Assembly (NCBI RefSeq): GCF_030823405.1
Contig: NZ_JAUSXC010000001.1
Location: 1,781,001 to 1,845,000, forward strand
Source: Chryseobacterium ginsenosidimutans
GTDB lineage: Bacteria > Bacteroidota > Bacteroidia > Flavobacteriales > Weeksellaceae
DNA: 64,000 nt
Direction: 5' to 3'
In this document: in pieces, positions 27,089 through 35,459 of the stretch
Position numbering within the stretch: position 1 is the stretch's first letter
Layout of the letters: each line of letters starts with the position of its first letter
Made by a program: the position numbers and the translations under genes
Notes under the pieces: generated by a model
Told to the model about the DNA's origin: nothing
Database searches by the model: none
Seen by the model: only the letters and a program-made list of their open reading frames with translations

Positions 27089-28072
27089 TTATCCGTGAAG
27101 CTGCTTCCAAATAGCATCCTTCAATTCCACAAGACCTTCTCCCGTAACACCTGAGAAAAACAAAGGCTGCTTGTTTTCAGGGAATTCTGCAGAGATTTCT
27201 TTTCTAAGTTCGTCGTCTACAAGATCAGATTTTGAAATAGAAATAATGAAATCCTTATCCAATAATTCAGGATTGTATTCTTTCAACTCATTTTCCAGAA
27301 TTTTAAACTCCTGAAAATGACTTTCAGAATCAGCAGGAATTAAGAATAAAAGAATTGAATTTCTTTCAATATGTCTTAAGAATCTGTGACCAAGACCTTT
27401 ACCTTCCGCTGCACCTTCAATAATCCCAGGAATATCTGCCATTACAAAAGATTTGTAATTTCTGTAATCAACAATTCCTAAATTCGGAGTTAAAGTAGTA
27501 AATGCGTAATTGGCAATTTTTGGTTTTGCAGCAGAAACAGATGATAATAAGGTAGATTTTCCAGCATTCGGGAAACCTACAAGACCTACATCAGCCAAAA
27601 TTTTAAGTTCGAAAACTACAAAACCTTCCTGTCCATCCATTCCCGGCTGTGCAAATCTTGGAGTCTGGTTGGTAGAAGATTTGAAATGCTCATTTCCTTT
27701 TCCTCCTTTTCCTCCTTCCATCAGAATAATTTCCTGACCGTCTTCCATGATTTCGCCGATGATTTCGCCTTCTTCATTTTTAGCGATAGTCCCGATGGGA
27801 ACATTAATGTAAACATCTTCTCCGTATGCACCGGTTAACTGATTTTTTGCTCCGTTCTGACCACGTTCAGCTTTTACGTGACGTGTATAACGAAGCGGAA
27901 GTAAAGTCCATTCCTGCGAATTCCCCTTCATGATAACGTGACCGCCTCGACCTCCGTCTCCACCATCAGGACCACCTTTCGGGATATATTTTTCACGGCG
28001 AAGATGCGCAGAACCTGCACCACCATGTCCGCTCTTACAATGAATCTTTACGTAATCTACAAAATTTGACAT
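27089..28072 (-). CDS. obgE: GTPase ObgE
   Basis: 327 residues. The N-terminal Obg fold is Gly-rich ([30 protein letters not shown]) and is followed by a G domain: GFPNAGKST, switch I/II ([18 protein letters not shown]), SKSD. It is an essential ribosome-assembly/stress GTPase. No C-terminal OCT domain is present. Follows adk on the minus strand with a 74-bp repeat-bearing spacer. Confidence 0.97.
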   Translation of the reverse strand: MSNFVDYVKIHCKSGHGGAGSAHLRREKYIPKGGPDGGDGGRGGHVIMKGNSQEWTLLPLRYTRHVKAERGQNGAKNQLTGAYGEDVYINVPIGTIAKNEEGEIIGEIMEDGQEIILMEGGKGGKGNEHFKSSTNQTPRFAQPGMDGQEGFVVFELKILADVGLVGFPNAGKSTLLSSVSAAKPKIANYAFTTLTPNLGIVDYRNYKSFVMADIPGIIEGAAEGKGLGHRFLRHIERNSILLFLIPADSESHFQEFKILENELKEYNPELLDKDFIISISKSDLVDDELRKEISAEFPENKQPLFFSGVTGEGLVELKDAIWKQLHG

Positions 28073-28081
28073 TTAATAAAT

Positions 28082-28140
28082 GTTATGAGTTATGAATTAT
28101 GAGTTATGAATTAAAATGAACCTTCCTCATTCCTCATAAC
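28082..28140. repeat. Short tandem and inverted repeats between adk and obgE
   Basis: A 14-bp unit TTATGAGTTATGAA occurs twice in tandem (28083-28110); GTTATGAG (28082-28089) is the inverse of CTCATAAC (28133-28140), so the spacer can fold into a hairpin. Low-complexity AT repeats of this kind are common between flavobacterial genes. Confidence 0.6.
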
Positions 28141-28146
28141 TATTAA

Positions 28147-28725
28147 TTATTTTATTTTTTCTACTTCAGCGAAAAGTTTTTCAGAGATGTCGTTGATTTC
28201 TCCTACACCATTTACTTCAACATATTTCCCTTGTTGTTTGTAAAGTTCTGCTACTTCTGCTGTTTTTGCGTAGTATTCTTTAATTCTATTTTCTATAATT
28301 TCTACATTGCTGTCGTCGGTTCTTCCGCTTGTTTCACCTCTTTTCAGCAATCTTTCTACTAAGATTTTATCTTCTACGATTAATGACAGACAAATGTCTA
28401 TATTGTCATTCAGTTCCTCTTTTACGATCTTTTCCAAAGCTTCTGTCTGAACCGCAGTTCTTGGATATCCATCGAAGATAAATCCTGCAGCATCCGTCGG
28501 TTTTCTTAATTCGTCGATCAGCATATCGATTGTTACCTGATCCGGAACCAATTCTCCTTTATCAATGTATGATTTTGCCAATTTCCCAAGTTCAGTATCA
28601 TTTTTCATGTTGAATCTGAAAAGATCACCTGTTGAGATTTGTTTTAAATTAAATTTTTCAATCAGATTCTGAGCTTGAGTTCCTTTTCCACTTCCTGGAG
28701 GGCCGAACAGAACAATGTTTATCAT
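28147..28725 (-). CDS. adk: Adenylate kinase
   Basis: 192 residues, ATP + AMP to 2 ADP. P-loop GPPGSGKGTQA, AMP-binding STGDLFR, FDGYPRT and LLKRGETSGRTDDS are present. The short LID without a zinc-binding insertion makes it the short-type enzyme. Same strand as hpt and obgE; purine-salvage context. Confidence 0.97.
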   Translation of the reverse strand: MINIVLFGPPGSGKGTQAQNLIEKFNLKQISTGDLFRFNMKNDTELGKLAKSYIDKGELVPDQVTIDMLIDELRKPTDAAGFIFDGYPRTAVQTEALEKIVKEELNDNIDICLSLIVEDKILVERLLKRGETSGRTDDSNVEIIENRIKEYYAKTAEVAELYKQQGKYVEVNGVGEINDISEKLFAEVEKIK

Positions 28726-28851
28726 AATTTTGATTCGCTTTAGGCTTTGAAATAAAGTGTTACGCCGTTAGCTTTTTTAGTTAATATTTACTTTTTACTT
28801 AGATATAATTTTTAAAAGCTAGTAGCCAAAAGCTAAAAGCTCATAGCAATT

Positions 28852-29406
28852 TTAGTGGTTAATTTGACCGTCTTCTAATTGATACAAATTCGGTAAATTT
28901 CTACCTAATTCATCATAATCAAGTCCGTAACCGAGAACAAATTTGTTTGGAATTTCTTTTCCGATGTAATCCAACTTGAAATCTTTTTTATAAACTTCAG
29001 GTTTCAATAGGAAAGAAGCTATTTTTACAGACTTCGGACGTTGCGTTTCGTTAAAATATTTGAAAAGACTTTCCACTGTATTTCCCGTATCTACGATATC
29101 TTCTACAAGGATAATGTGACGGTCTCTTACATCTTTCGTTAGTTCCATTTTCTGGTAAACGATTCCTGTAGATTCGGTTCCTGCATAAGAACTCATCTGG
29201 ATAAAAGCAATCTCACATTCTCCCGGATAATGCTTCAAAAGGTCTGAGAAAAACATGATCACCCCATTCAGAACACCAATGAAAACAGGAACTTCATCCT
29301 TGTAATCTTCATAAATTTTTAAAGCCGTAGCTTTTACAATCTCCTGAATCTCGGCGTCCTCCAAATAAGGAACAAAAGTTTTGTCGTGAACTTTAATACT
29401 TTCCAT
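28852..29406 (-). CDS. hpt: Hypoxanthine phosphoribosyltransferase
   Basis: 184 residues; salvages hypoxanthine/guanine with PRPP. PRPP-binding motif ILVEDIVDTGNTVESL, the GVLNGVIMFFSDLL loop and late GYGLDYDE are present. Start ATG 29406 is chosen because a perfect -7 element lies 19 nt upstream; the frame stays open for 37 further codons but would overrun that promoter. Confidence 0.95.
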   Translation of the reverse strand: MESIKVHDKTFVPYLEDAEIQEIVKATALKIYEDYKDEVPVFIGVLNGVIMFFSDLLKHYPGECEIAFIQMSSYAGTESTGIVYQKMELTKDVRDRHIILVEDIVDTGNTVESLFKYFNETQRPKSVKIASFLLKPEVYKKDFKLDYIGKEIPNKFVLGYGLDYDELGRNLPNLYQLEDGQINH

Positions 29407-29424
29407 AAAAAAATTAGTAGTCGG

Positions 29425-29432
29425 CAAAGTTA
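29425..29432 (-). promoter_or_regulatory. -7 promoter element of hpt
   Basis: TAACTTTG on the minus strand matches TAnnTTTG exactly; 18-20 nt upstream of the hpt ATG. Confidence 0.6.
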
Positions 29433-29616
29433 CGGATTTTTGATGAAAGTTTTTTAAGGTTTCAGGGTAAGAATGTTTTAGAGTTTTAGTACTTATCATT
29501 TTACAATAGTATCTCATCCAGAACCAAACAAAATGAAGTGAAAATCTATATTTAATGCAATGTTCACAAAAATTTGCTTAAAGTTGTTGAGGACAATAGA
29601 TAAAAAAGAATTTTAT

Positions 29617-29624
29617 TATCTTTG
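29617..29624 (+). promoter_or_regulatory. -7 promoter element of ABC-F gene
   Basis: TATCTTTG, exact TAnnTTTG match. It implies a leader of about 100 nt before the ATG at 29730, long for this genome. Confidence 0.55.
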
Positions 29625-29684
29625 CAATCATCAACCCAAAACAAAGCAATGTAGGATATAGTTTCTTTCAGATTTAATAAAGTG

Positions 29685-29711
29685 ATGACCTTTTTGGTTG
29701 TCGATGTTTAA
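29685..29711 (+). CDS. Possible upstream leader peptide of the ABC-F gene (8 codons)
   Basis: ATG ACC TTT TTG GTT GTC GAT GTT TAA encodes MTFLVVDV, 18 nt before the ABC-F start, within its long leader. Antibiotic-responsive ABC-F genes often carry translated leader ORFs for attenuation. There is no comparative support here, so this is a candidate only. Confidence 0.2.
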   Translation: MTFLVVDV

Positions 29712-29729
29712 CTATATTAAGAAAGAATC

Positions 29730-31319
29730 ATGCTTTTTCTACAAAATATATCTTTTGGGTTTCCTGCGGGGAATCTGCTATTTAATTCTATAAACTTAAC
29801 AATACCTTCTCATACAAAATCGGCTCTGGTCGGAAGTAACGGCACGGGAAAATCAACTTTGTTGAAAATAATCGCCAATGAAATTGAACCTTTGAAAGGG
29901 AACGTCAATATTCAGGGTGATATGTATTATGTTCCGCAGATGTTCGGGAATTTTAATCATTTAACCGTTGCCGGATGTTTAAAAATCGACAAAAAGTTAC
30001 ATGCTCTTCAAAAAATCACGAACGGTGAAGTGGATGAAGAATATTTTGAAACTTTAAATGACGACTGGGACATTGAAGAACGCTGTCAAATTGCTTTACA
30101 ACACTGGAAACTTGAAAATTTAGATTTAAATCAAACATTGGAAAGTCTGAGTGGCGGACAAAAAACAAAAGTTTTTCTTGCCGGAATTCATATTAATCAG
30201 CCTGAAATTATTTTACTTGATGAACCGACCAATCATCTTGATTTGGAAGGCAGAAATCTGTTGTATGATCTTATTGAAAAGACGAATTCTACCGTTGTTA
30301 TTGTGAGTCATGACAGGACTTTGCTGAATTTGGTTGATACGATTTTTGAATTGAGCAATCAGGGAATTTCGACCTACGGCGGAAATTATGATTTCTATGC
30401 CGAACAAAAAGAAATTAAAAATGAGGCATTGCAAAAGGATATTCATTCTAAAGAACGGGCGCTGAAAAAAGCAAAGGAAAAGGAACGCGAGACCTTGGAA
30501 CGGAAACAGAAACTTGATGTACGGGGAAAAGGAAAGCAAGAAAAATCGGGTGTTGCGAGAATTATGATGAATACGCTTAAAAATAATGCAGAGAAAAATT
30601 CGTCCAAATTGAAAAGTATTCATGCTGAGAAAATCAATGATATTTCCTGTGATTTGCGGGATTTGCGTTCGTCTGTGCGAAATGCAGATCAAATGAAAGT
30701 GAATTTTAATGATTCTGATTTACATTCGGGCAAAATTTTGATTTCGGCAGAAGAAATTAATTTTAAATATGACAAAGAAAATCTTTGGAAAGAAAATCTC
30801 AGTTTTGAAATAAGAAGTGGTGACAGGGTTTCCATTAAAGGTTCGAATGGTTCGGGAAAAACAACGTTGATAAAGCTGTTATTGGGAGATTTGCAACCTT
30901 CTGTCGGGAAAATTGTAAAGTCAGACTTTCAGACAATTTATATTGATCAAGAATATTCTTTGATTGATAGAAATGCGACGGTTTATGATTTTGCCCAACA
31001 GTTTAATGATAATTCAATGCAGGAATCGGAAGTGAAAACTTTATTGTCAAGATTTTTATTCGGAAAAGAAAGCTGGAACAAAAAGTGCGATGTTCTGAGT
31101 GGCGGAGAAAGGCTGCGACTTCTTCTGTGCGGACTTTCCATCAGCGATAAAGCGCCTGATATGATTATTCTCGATGAACCGACAAATAATTTAGATCTTC
31201 AAAATGTGGAAATTCTCACCAATTCTATTAAAGATTACCATGGAACGTTGATTGTGATTTCACATGATGGGGTGTTTTTGGAGGAGATTGGGGTGATGAG
31301 TGAAGTTTTGTTAGAGTAA
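29730..31319 (+). CDS. ABC-F family ATPase
   Basis: 529 residues, two ATP-binding cassettes and no membrane segment, hence the ABC-F class acting on ribosomes (translation factor or antibiotic protection). Cassette 1: GSNGTGKST, LSGGQKTKV, LLDEPTNHLD. Cassette 2: GSNGSGKTT, LSGGERLRLL, LDEPTNNLD. The interdomain linker, about residues 225-320, is a charged helix pair (KERALKKAKEKERETLERK). Whether it is a resistance factor or a housekeeping type cannot be settled from motifs. Confidence 0.93.
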   Translation: MLFLQNISFGFPAGNLLFNSINLTIPSHTKSALVGSNGTGKSTLLKIIANEIEPLKGNVNIQGDMYYVPQMFGNFNHLTVAGCLKIDKKLHALQKITNGEVDEEYFETLNDDWDIEERCQIALQHWKLENLDLNQTLESLSGGQKTKVFLAGIHINQPEIILLDEPTNHLDLEGRNLLYDLIEKTNSTVVIVSHDRTLLNLVDTIFELSNQGISTYGGNYDFYAEQKEIKNEALQKDIHSKERALKKAKEKERETLERKQKLDVRGKGKQEKSGVARIMMNTLKNNAEKNSSKLKSIHAEKINDISCDLRDLRSSVRNADQMKVNFNDSDLHSGKILISAEEINFKYDKENLWKENLSFEIRSGDRVSIKGSNGSGKTTLIKLLLGDLQPSVGKIVKSDFQTIYIDQEYSLIDRNATVYDFAQQFNDNSMQESEVKTLLSRFLFGKESWNKKCDVLSGGERLRLLLCGLSISDKAPDMIILDEPTNNLDLQNVEILTNSIKDYHGTLIVISHDGVFLEEIGVMSEVLLE

Positions 31320-31338
31320 AAAACACCCATAATGTTTG

Positions 31339-31383
31339 TCATTCCGCAGGAATCTAAGCTGTTGAAAGGTTTCTGCGGAATGA
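31339..31383. repeat. Inverted repeat / terminator-like element
   Basis: CATTCCGCAG (31340-31349) pairs with CTGCGGAATG (31373-31382), extended by further pairs with one mismatch. It sits between convergent genes. The TCATTCCGCAGGAATCT form resembles dispersed intergenic repeats seen in flavobacterial genomes. Confidence 0.6.
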
Positions 31384-31392
31384 TATTAATTA

Positions 31393-31992
31393 TTAAGATT
31401 CTTGTAAAAGTGTAAACTCACAATGTGGATAAGTGTTGATAAGTTCAACAAGTACATTATAAAGAAAGTCATTAAATCGGTTTCCTAAATTCAAGGGTAA
31501 CTTTTTAAATTTCTTTTGGAGTTGTTCTTTATTGAAATAATGATAGGAGCTTTCTTTGTTTTGATTTGTAAGAACATATTGAAGTTTATATTTCAAAAGA
31601 AGTGAAATTATTCCCTCTTTATCATCTTCATGAATTTTATTGATTACCAAACTATAATTGTCTTGCCAAATATCATAATCTTCTTGGAAAATTCGAATTA
31701 ATCTTTCCTTGTTTAATTTAGTTATAACGTCAATTCGTGCTTTTTTACTTCCCCACACACTACCATAATCAACTATTCTTCCATCTTTTTTTATAATAAA
31801 TATAGGACCCTGCCCAATAAGCATATCTTCAAAGTTTTTAGTTTTCAGGAATTCTTTTGACTGATAAGAGAAATAAAATAAATCTTCAAGATCTTCCGCA
31901 TATTCTTCAACAACATCTACATTATTGCCAACATTTTCTAAAAGATATTGTTTTGCTATTTTCAGAAATTCATCTTTTGAGTTTTCTTGCAT
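31393..31992 (-). CDS. Imm35/YrhB-like domain protein
   Basis: 199-residue soluble protein. Residues about 1-80 (FLKIAKQYLLENVG, FYFSYQSKEFLKTKNFEDMLIGQGPIFIIKKDGRIVDYGS) resemble the YrhB/Immunity-35 fold; the C-terminal 110 residues are unrecognised (IHEDDKEGIISLLLKYK). Imm35-type proteins are immunity proteins of polymorphic toxin systems, but no toxin gene is nearby. It starts one base after where the disrupted upstream parD would have ended, i.e. it occupies the slot where parE normally lies. It is not ParE-like. Confidence 0.5.
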   Translation of the reverse strand: MQENSKDEFLKIAKQYLLENVGNNVDVVEEYAEDLEDLFYFSYQSKEFLKTKNFEDMLIGQGPIFIIKKDGRIVDYGSVWGSKKARIDVITKLNKERLIRIFQEDYDIWQDNYSLVINKIHEDDKEGIISLLLKYKLQYVLTNQNKESSYHYFNKEQLQKKFKKLPLNLGNRFNDFLYNVLVELINTYPHCEFTLLQES

Positions 31993-32023
31993 TTTATTTT
32001 AAATGTTTTTTATGAAGATTGTT

Positions 32024-32239
32024 TTAAAAAATTTTGTGATTGAAATTTTTAACGAAACCTGAATTTTCGCCTTTTTTTAATTCGTTAATTAATTGTGATT
32101 TTTTAGATTTTTCATGCTCAAACATTCTTAAAGCTGTTCTCATAACTTCACTTGCAGGAGAGAATTCCCCAGATTTAATCTTTTCACTGATAAAATTACC
32201 AAAATAATCGCCTAACAATATAAATTTGTTTTTTGCCAT
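32024..32239 (-). CDS. ParD-family antitoxin, truncated by an in-frame stop
   Basis: 71 residues from ATG 32239: MAKNKFILLGDYFGNFISEK, then SGEFSPASEVMRTALRMFE, the ribbon-helix-helix ParD signature, ending GENSGFVKNFNHKIF. ParD proteins of this type are about 80 residues. Reading through the TAA at 32024-32026 in the same frame gives NNLHKKHLK and a second TAA at 31994-31996, exactly the usual ParD C-terminus and an 81-residue length. One base change (TTA to TAA) explains it. No ParE toxin gene follows. Truncation removes the toxin-contacting tail, so the gene is likely decaying. Confidence 0.8.
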   Translation of the reverse strand: MAKNKFILLGDYFGNFISEKIKSGEFSPASEVMRTALRMFEHEKSKKSQLINELKKGENSGFVKNFNHKIF

Positions 32240-32325
32240 TGTTATAAGAATTGGTATTTCAAAATTAATTATCAAAACGAATTTTAAAATTCTTAAAGAG
32301 CTTTTTATGTTTTTCTTGTGAAGTT

Positions 32326-33000
32326 TCAATAGAAAACTAATCTATATAAACTCCAGAGAATTGTAAAGAAAGAGGCTGAAAAAATTAATTTAGGGAAATA
32401 ATTATTTATCAAATTATTATTTTTTAAGTATTTATTTCCTATTAATAATTTAGCTTTAGTTTTTTCTATTAAATCTAAAAAATATTTAACAGAATTAAAA
32501 TCTTCCGTCATACTATTTTTTAAATCTAAAATCTCATTTTTTAATGATTCTAATTTTACACTTTTTATATCTGGGTCTATATTTTCATTACTTAAATTAT
32601 CTGCTTCATTCTCTAATCTTGTGATATTATCTGTGTGTTGAGTAATTGTGGAAGAATAATGTTTTATTTTTTCCTTAGATTCTGTGATAATTAAATTAAT
32701 TTCTTTTGGCATTCTAAAATTTAAATTATCATAATTTAAAAGATTATAAAAGCGTAAAAAATAATAAACATTAATAGTAAAAAGGATATAGGAAATGTAT
32801 TCTTTTTTAATGTCCATTTTGAGACCATTAATCTCAATTTCTGATAAAGAGATTATATTGGTACAAAGAAGAATTATAATTGTAGAAATCCAAATTATAT
32901 TATTTCCTACACTTTGCGTTTCAGAATGAATGAAATTTATAAAGCTATAATCAATAGCATTTACATTTTCTTCAATATTTTGATTAGAGATATTATTCAT
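32326..33000 (-). CDS. Membrane protein with central coiled coil, unrecognised
   Basis: 224 residues, very AT-rich codons. Two hydrophobic segments lie in the first 90 residues (NIIWISTIIILLCTNIISL and ISYILFTINVYYFLRFYNLL), then a long charged helix region (about 100-185, KEKIKHYSSTITQHTDNITR and onward) and a third hydrophobic segment at the C-terminus (LIFSASFFTILWSLYRLVF). This layout is seen in membrane-bound effectors or toxin/defence accessory proteins, but no family is recognised. It heads a three-gene minus-strand accessory cluster with parD and the Imm35-like gene. Confidence 0.6.
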   Translation of the reverse strand: MNNISNQNIEENVNAIDYSFINFIHSETQSVGNNIIWISTIIILLCTNIISLSEIEINGLKMDIKKEYISYILFTINVYYFLRFYNLLNYDNLNFRMPKEINLIITESKEKIKHYSSTITQHTDNITRLENEADNLSNENIDPDIKSVKLESLKNEILDLKNSMTEDFNSVKYFLDLIEKTKAKLLIGNKYLKNNNLINNYFPKLIFSASFFTILWSLYRLVFY

Positions 33001-33129
33001 TAAAAGTGTTTTTACATATATTTAGAAAGGTTATATTTCAAAAGTATAAAAATAATAATTCAATCCCACAATTCCACGCCACCCAAAAATAAAATTCCCC
33101 TCAAATTTGCCCACCCAATTTTTTAAAAG

Positions 33130-33137
33130 TAATTTTG
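33130..33137 (+). promoter_or_regulatory. -7 promoter element of purA
   Basis: TAATTTTG, exact TAnnTTTG match, 25 nt before the purA ATG. Confidence 0.6.
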
Positions 33138-33162
33138 TACGAATCTAAAATAAAAGTAAAAT

Positions 33163-34449
33163 ATGTCAACTTACGTAGTTGTAGGTCTTCAGTATGGAGA
33201 TGAAGGTAAAGGAAAAATCACTGATGTTTTATCGGCAAAATCTGATTACGTTGTACGTTTTCAAGGCGGAGACAACGCTGGTCACACGGTTTATGTGGGT
33301 GAAGAGAAATTTGTTTTGCACCTTCTTCCTTCAGGAGTTTTGCAGTGTAAAGGGAAATGTATCATTGCCAATGGAGTAGTGGTAAATCCTAAATCTTTCA
33401 TTAGAGAAGTTGGTCAGATCGAAAGCAAAGGCTTGAGAACAGACCACATCTTTATCAGCAGAAGAGCGCATGTGATCATGCCTTACCACATTCTTTTGGA
33501 TACTTACCGTGAAGAAGAACATGGAGGAACGCAAATCGGAACGACCAAAAAAGGAATCGGACCGTGCTATGAAGATAAGATCGCAAGAATCGGTATCAGA
33601 ATGGTAGACCTTTTAAATCCTGAAATTTTAAGAGATAAAATTGAGAAAAACTTAAAAGTTAAAAACTCTCTTTTTGAAAAATATTACGGAAAACCGACAT
33701 TAGACGTTGAAGAAATTTACAACGAATTTTTAGAGATCGGAAAACAACTTCAACACAGAATTGTTGATACAGAAGTTGAATTGAATGAAGCGATCAGAGA
33801 CGGCAAAAACGTTCTATTTGAAGGCGCTCAGGCATTGATGTTAGACATCGATTTCGGAACATATCCTTACGTAACTTCATCTTCTCCGTCTACAGGAGGA
33901 GTTTGTACAGGAGCTGGTGTACCGCCAACTTCACTTAAAAACCTTATCGGTGTTGCTAAAGCGTATTGTACAAGAGTAGGAAACGGACCTTTCCCTTCTG
34001 AATTGGATAACGAATTAGGAGAAAGCATCAGACAGATCGGTGGTGAATTTGGAGCTACAACTGGAAGACCGAGAAGAACAGGTTGGTTAGACCTTGTTTC
34101 TTTAAAGCACGCTTGTATGATTAACGGGATCAATAACTTAGTAATTACTAAATTAGACGTTCTTACAGGAATTGAAAACCTTAAAATCGTAACTCATTAC
34201 AAAACTGAAGACGGAAAAATCATCGATTATTTTACTTCTTCAACAGAGAAATTGTACAACTACGAGCCAATCTATCAGGATTTACCGGGTTGGAACGAAG
34301 ATTTAACGAAAGTAAGAAGCTACGACGAGCTTCCAGATACGGCTCAGAAATACATCGAGTTTATCGAAAAGTATTTAGGAATCAACGTTTACTTGGTTTC
34401 TGTAGGACCTGAAAGAAGTCAGAACATTATCAGAAAAGAATTATTCTAA
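33163..34449 (+). CDS. purA: Adenylosuccinate synthetase
   Basis: 428 residues; converts IMP + Asp + GTP to adenylosuccinate, first committed step to AMP. GDEGKGKITD (P-loop-like), GGDNAGHTV, GTTKKGIGP, FEGAQALMLDIDFGTYPYVTSS and GRPRRTGWLD are all intact. Full length. Flanked by accessory genes on both sides, with its own promoter and terminator. Confidence 0.98.
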   Translation: MSTYVVVGLQYGDEGKGKITDVLSAKSDYVVRFQGGDNAGHTVYVGEEKFVLHLLPSGVLQCKGKCIIANGVVVNPKSFIREVGQIESKGLRTDHIFISRRAHVIMPYHILLDTYREEEHGGTQIGTTKKGIGPCYEDKIARIGIRMVDLLNPEILRDKIEKNLKVKNSLFEKYYGKPTLDVEEIYNEFLEIGKQLQHRIVDTEVELNEAIRDGKNVLFEGAQALMLDIDFGTYPYVTSSSPSTGGVCTGAGVPPTSLKNLIGVAKAYCTRVGNGPFPSELDNELGESIRQIGGEFGATTGRPRRTGWLDLVSLKHACMINGINNLVITKLDVLTGIENLKIVTHYKTEDGKIIDYFTSSTEKLYNYEPIYQDLPGWNEDLTKVRSYDELPDTAQKYIEFIEKYLGINVYLVSVGPERSQNIIRKELF

Positions 34450-34469
34450 GGAATATTTTAAATAAATTA

Positions 34470-34503
34470 AAAGAGACTGTCGATTCGATAGTCTCTTTTT
34501 TTG
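34470..34503 (+). terminator. Terminator of purA
   Basis: AAAGAGACT (34470-34478) pairs with AGTCTCTTT (34490-34498), followed by Ts. Confidence 0.85.
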
Positions 34504-34556
34504 GTTTCAACGCAAAAAAGACTTTAAGAATCAATGCGTTAAAATATTAATGGTTA

Positions 34557-35390
34557 TTAGTTTTTAGAATATTTGGCATAAGCTTTTGCTAATTTTTCAT
34601 CATATTTATTCAGTTTGTAACCTCCGCCATTATAGCCTTTTGCAAAATTTGCCCAGCTTTTATTTCTTAGATGGGTTAAAAGATTATTTTCCTCAAGAAA
34701 CTTTCCGAAAGCTCTCAAATGCTCACCTTCATTCATTTCCATTTTTGCTACAAAATCGGCTACATCATTGTAACCAAGTGGTTTTGCATGAAATCCCATG
34801 ATCTGGAAACTACCCCATGAAGCAGAAGACAACGCAGCATCCTTAAATTTTGTATCATTTCCCAATGTCATGGCTTCGTTCAGCCTGTCATATTCTTTTA
34901 CGCCGCCCTGATAATAGATTTTTGTCCATTTTGGATATAAAACATCCTTGTGATTGGCATTGTAATAAGCATTTGGGTCGATTCCTCTTTTCTTTAATTC
35001 GCTCCAGAAAATGTGTCCTTCAAAAAGAATTTTTGGTTTATTGTTAATTAAAAATCCTTTTCCGCTGCTTTCAATTTCGTTGACGGCTTTTACGGCGGCC
35101 AGTTCAAGATCGTATTGATCTGCAAAAGTAATTAGGTCGGTTTCTTTCAAAAATTTATCTGATGAATTTGTGGGAGCCGGAGCTGAGTTTTTTTGAAGCA
35201 AAACCGTCCAGGTTTTCATGCCGACAATTCCGTCTACAACTAAAGAATTTTTTCTTTGAAAATCCTTCACGGCTGCATCCACTTCCAGAGAAAAGGAATC
35301 TGAAATCTTAATGTTATATCCTTGTTTGTAAAGAAGTTCACAAAGTGTAGTGACTTCCGGTGATTTTGTGTAATATTTTAAAAGTTTCAT
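34557..35390 (-). CDS. N-acetylmuramidase (DUF3380) with N-terminal peptidoglycan-binding domain
   Basis: 277 residues, no signal peptide. Residues about 1-70 are a PG_binding_1 domain (VTTLCELLYKQGYNIKISDSF, FQRKNSLVVDGIVGMKTW). Residues about 85-275 match the phage-type N-acetylmuramidase (DUF3380) domain: AVKAVNEIESSGKGFL with the catalytic-type Glu, KILFEGHIFW, SSASWGSFQIMGFH, and WANFAKGYNGGGY. Domain order and lack of a signal match endolysins, but no other phage genes are nearby. It follows two large unrecognised genes with which it shares a similar 5' leader; the three probably work together. Confidence 0.85.
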   Translation of the reverse strand: MKLLKYYTKSPEVTTLCELLYKQGYNIKISDSFSLEVDAAVKDFQRKNSLVVDGIVGMKTWTVLLQKNSAPAPTNSSDKFLKETDLITFADQYDLELAAVKAVNEIESSGKGFLINNKPKILFEGHIFWSELKKRGIDPNAYYNANHKDVLYPKWTKIYYQGGVKEYDRLNEAMTLGNDTKFKDAALSSASWGSFQIMGFHAKPLGYNDVADFVAKMEMNEGEHLRAFGKFLEENNLLTHLRNKSWANFAKGYNGGGYKLNKYDEKLAKAYAKYSKN

Positions 35391-35459
35391 GGCTGTTAGT
35401 TTTAAGTATCAATGATTAGATAAAGTTCTTGCATCCGAAATCTAATTGTTTTTGATTAT

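Larger units (their letters stand above)
29407..29729. other. Divergent intergenic region hpt / ABC-F, 323 bp
   Basis: Holds divergent promoters: minus-strand -7 box at 29425-29432 and plus-strand -7 box at 29617-29624. The roughly 100-nt ABC-F leader contains a start-stop ATGTAG at 29649 and an 8-codon frame at 29685-29711 (MTFLVVDV). Confidence 0.55.

Noticed and set aside
29407..29517. N-terminal extension of hpt by 37 residues
   Set aside because: It overruns a perfect -7 promoter element and adds residues not seen in the family.
31393..31992. ParE toxin in the slot after parD
   Set aside because: Twice the usual length and lacking the RelE/ParE pattern; N-terminal half is YrhB/Imm35-like.
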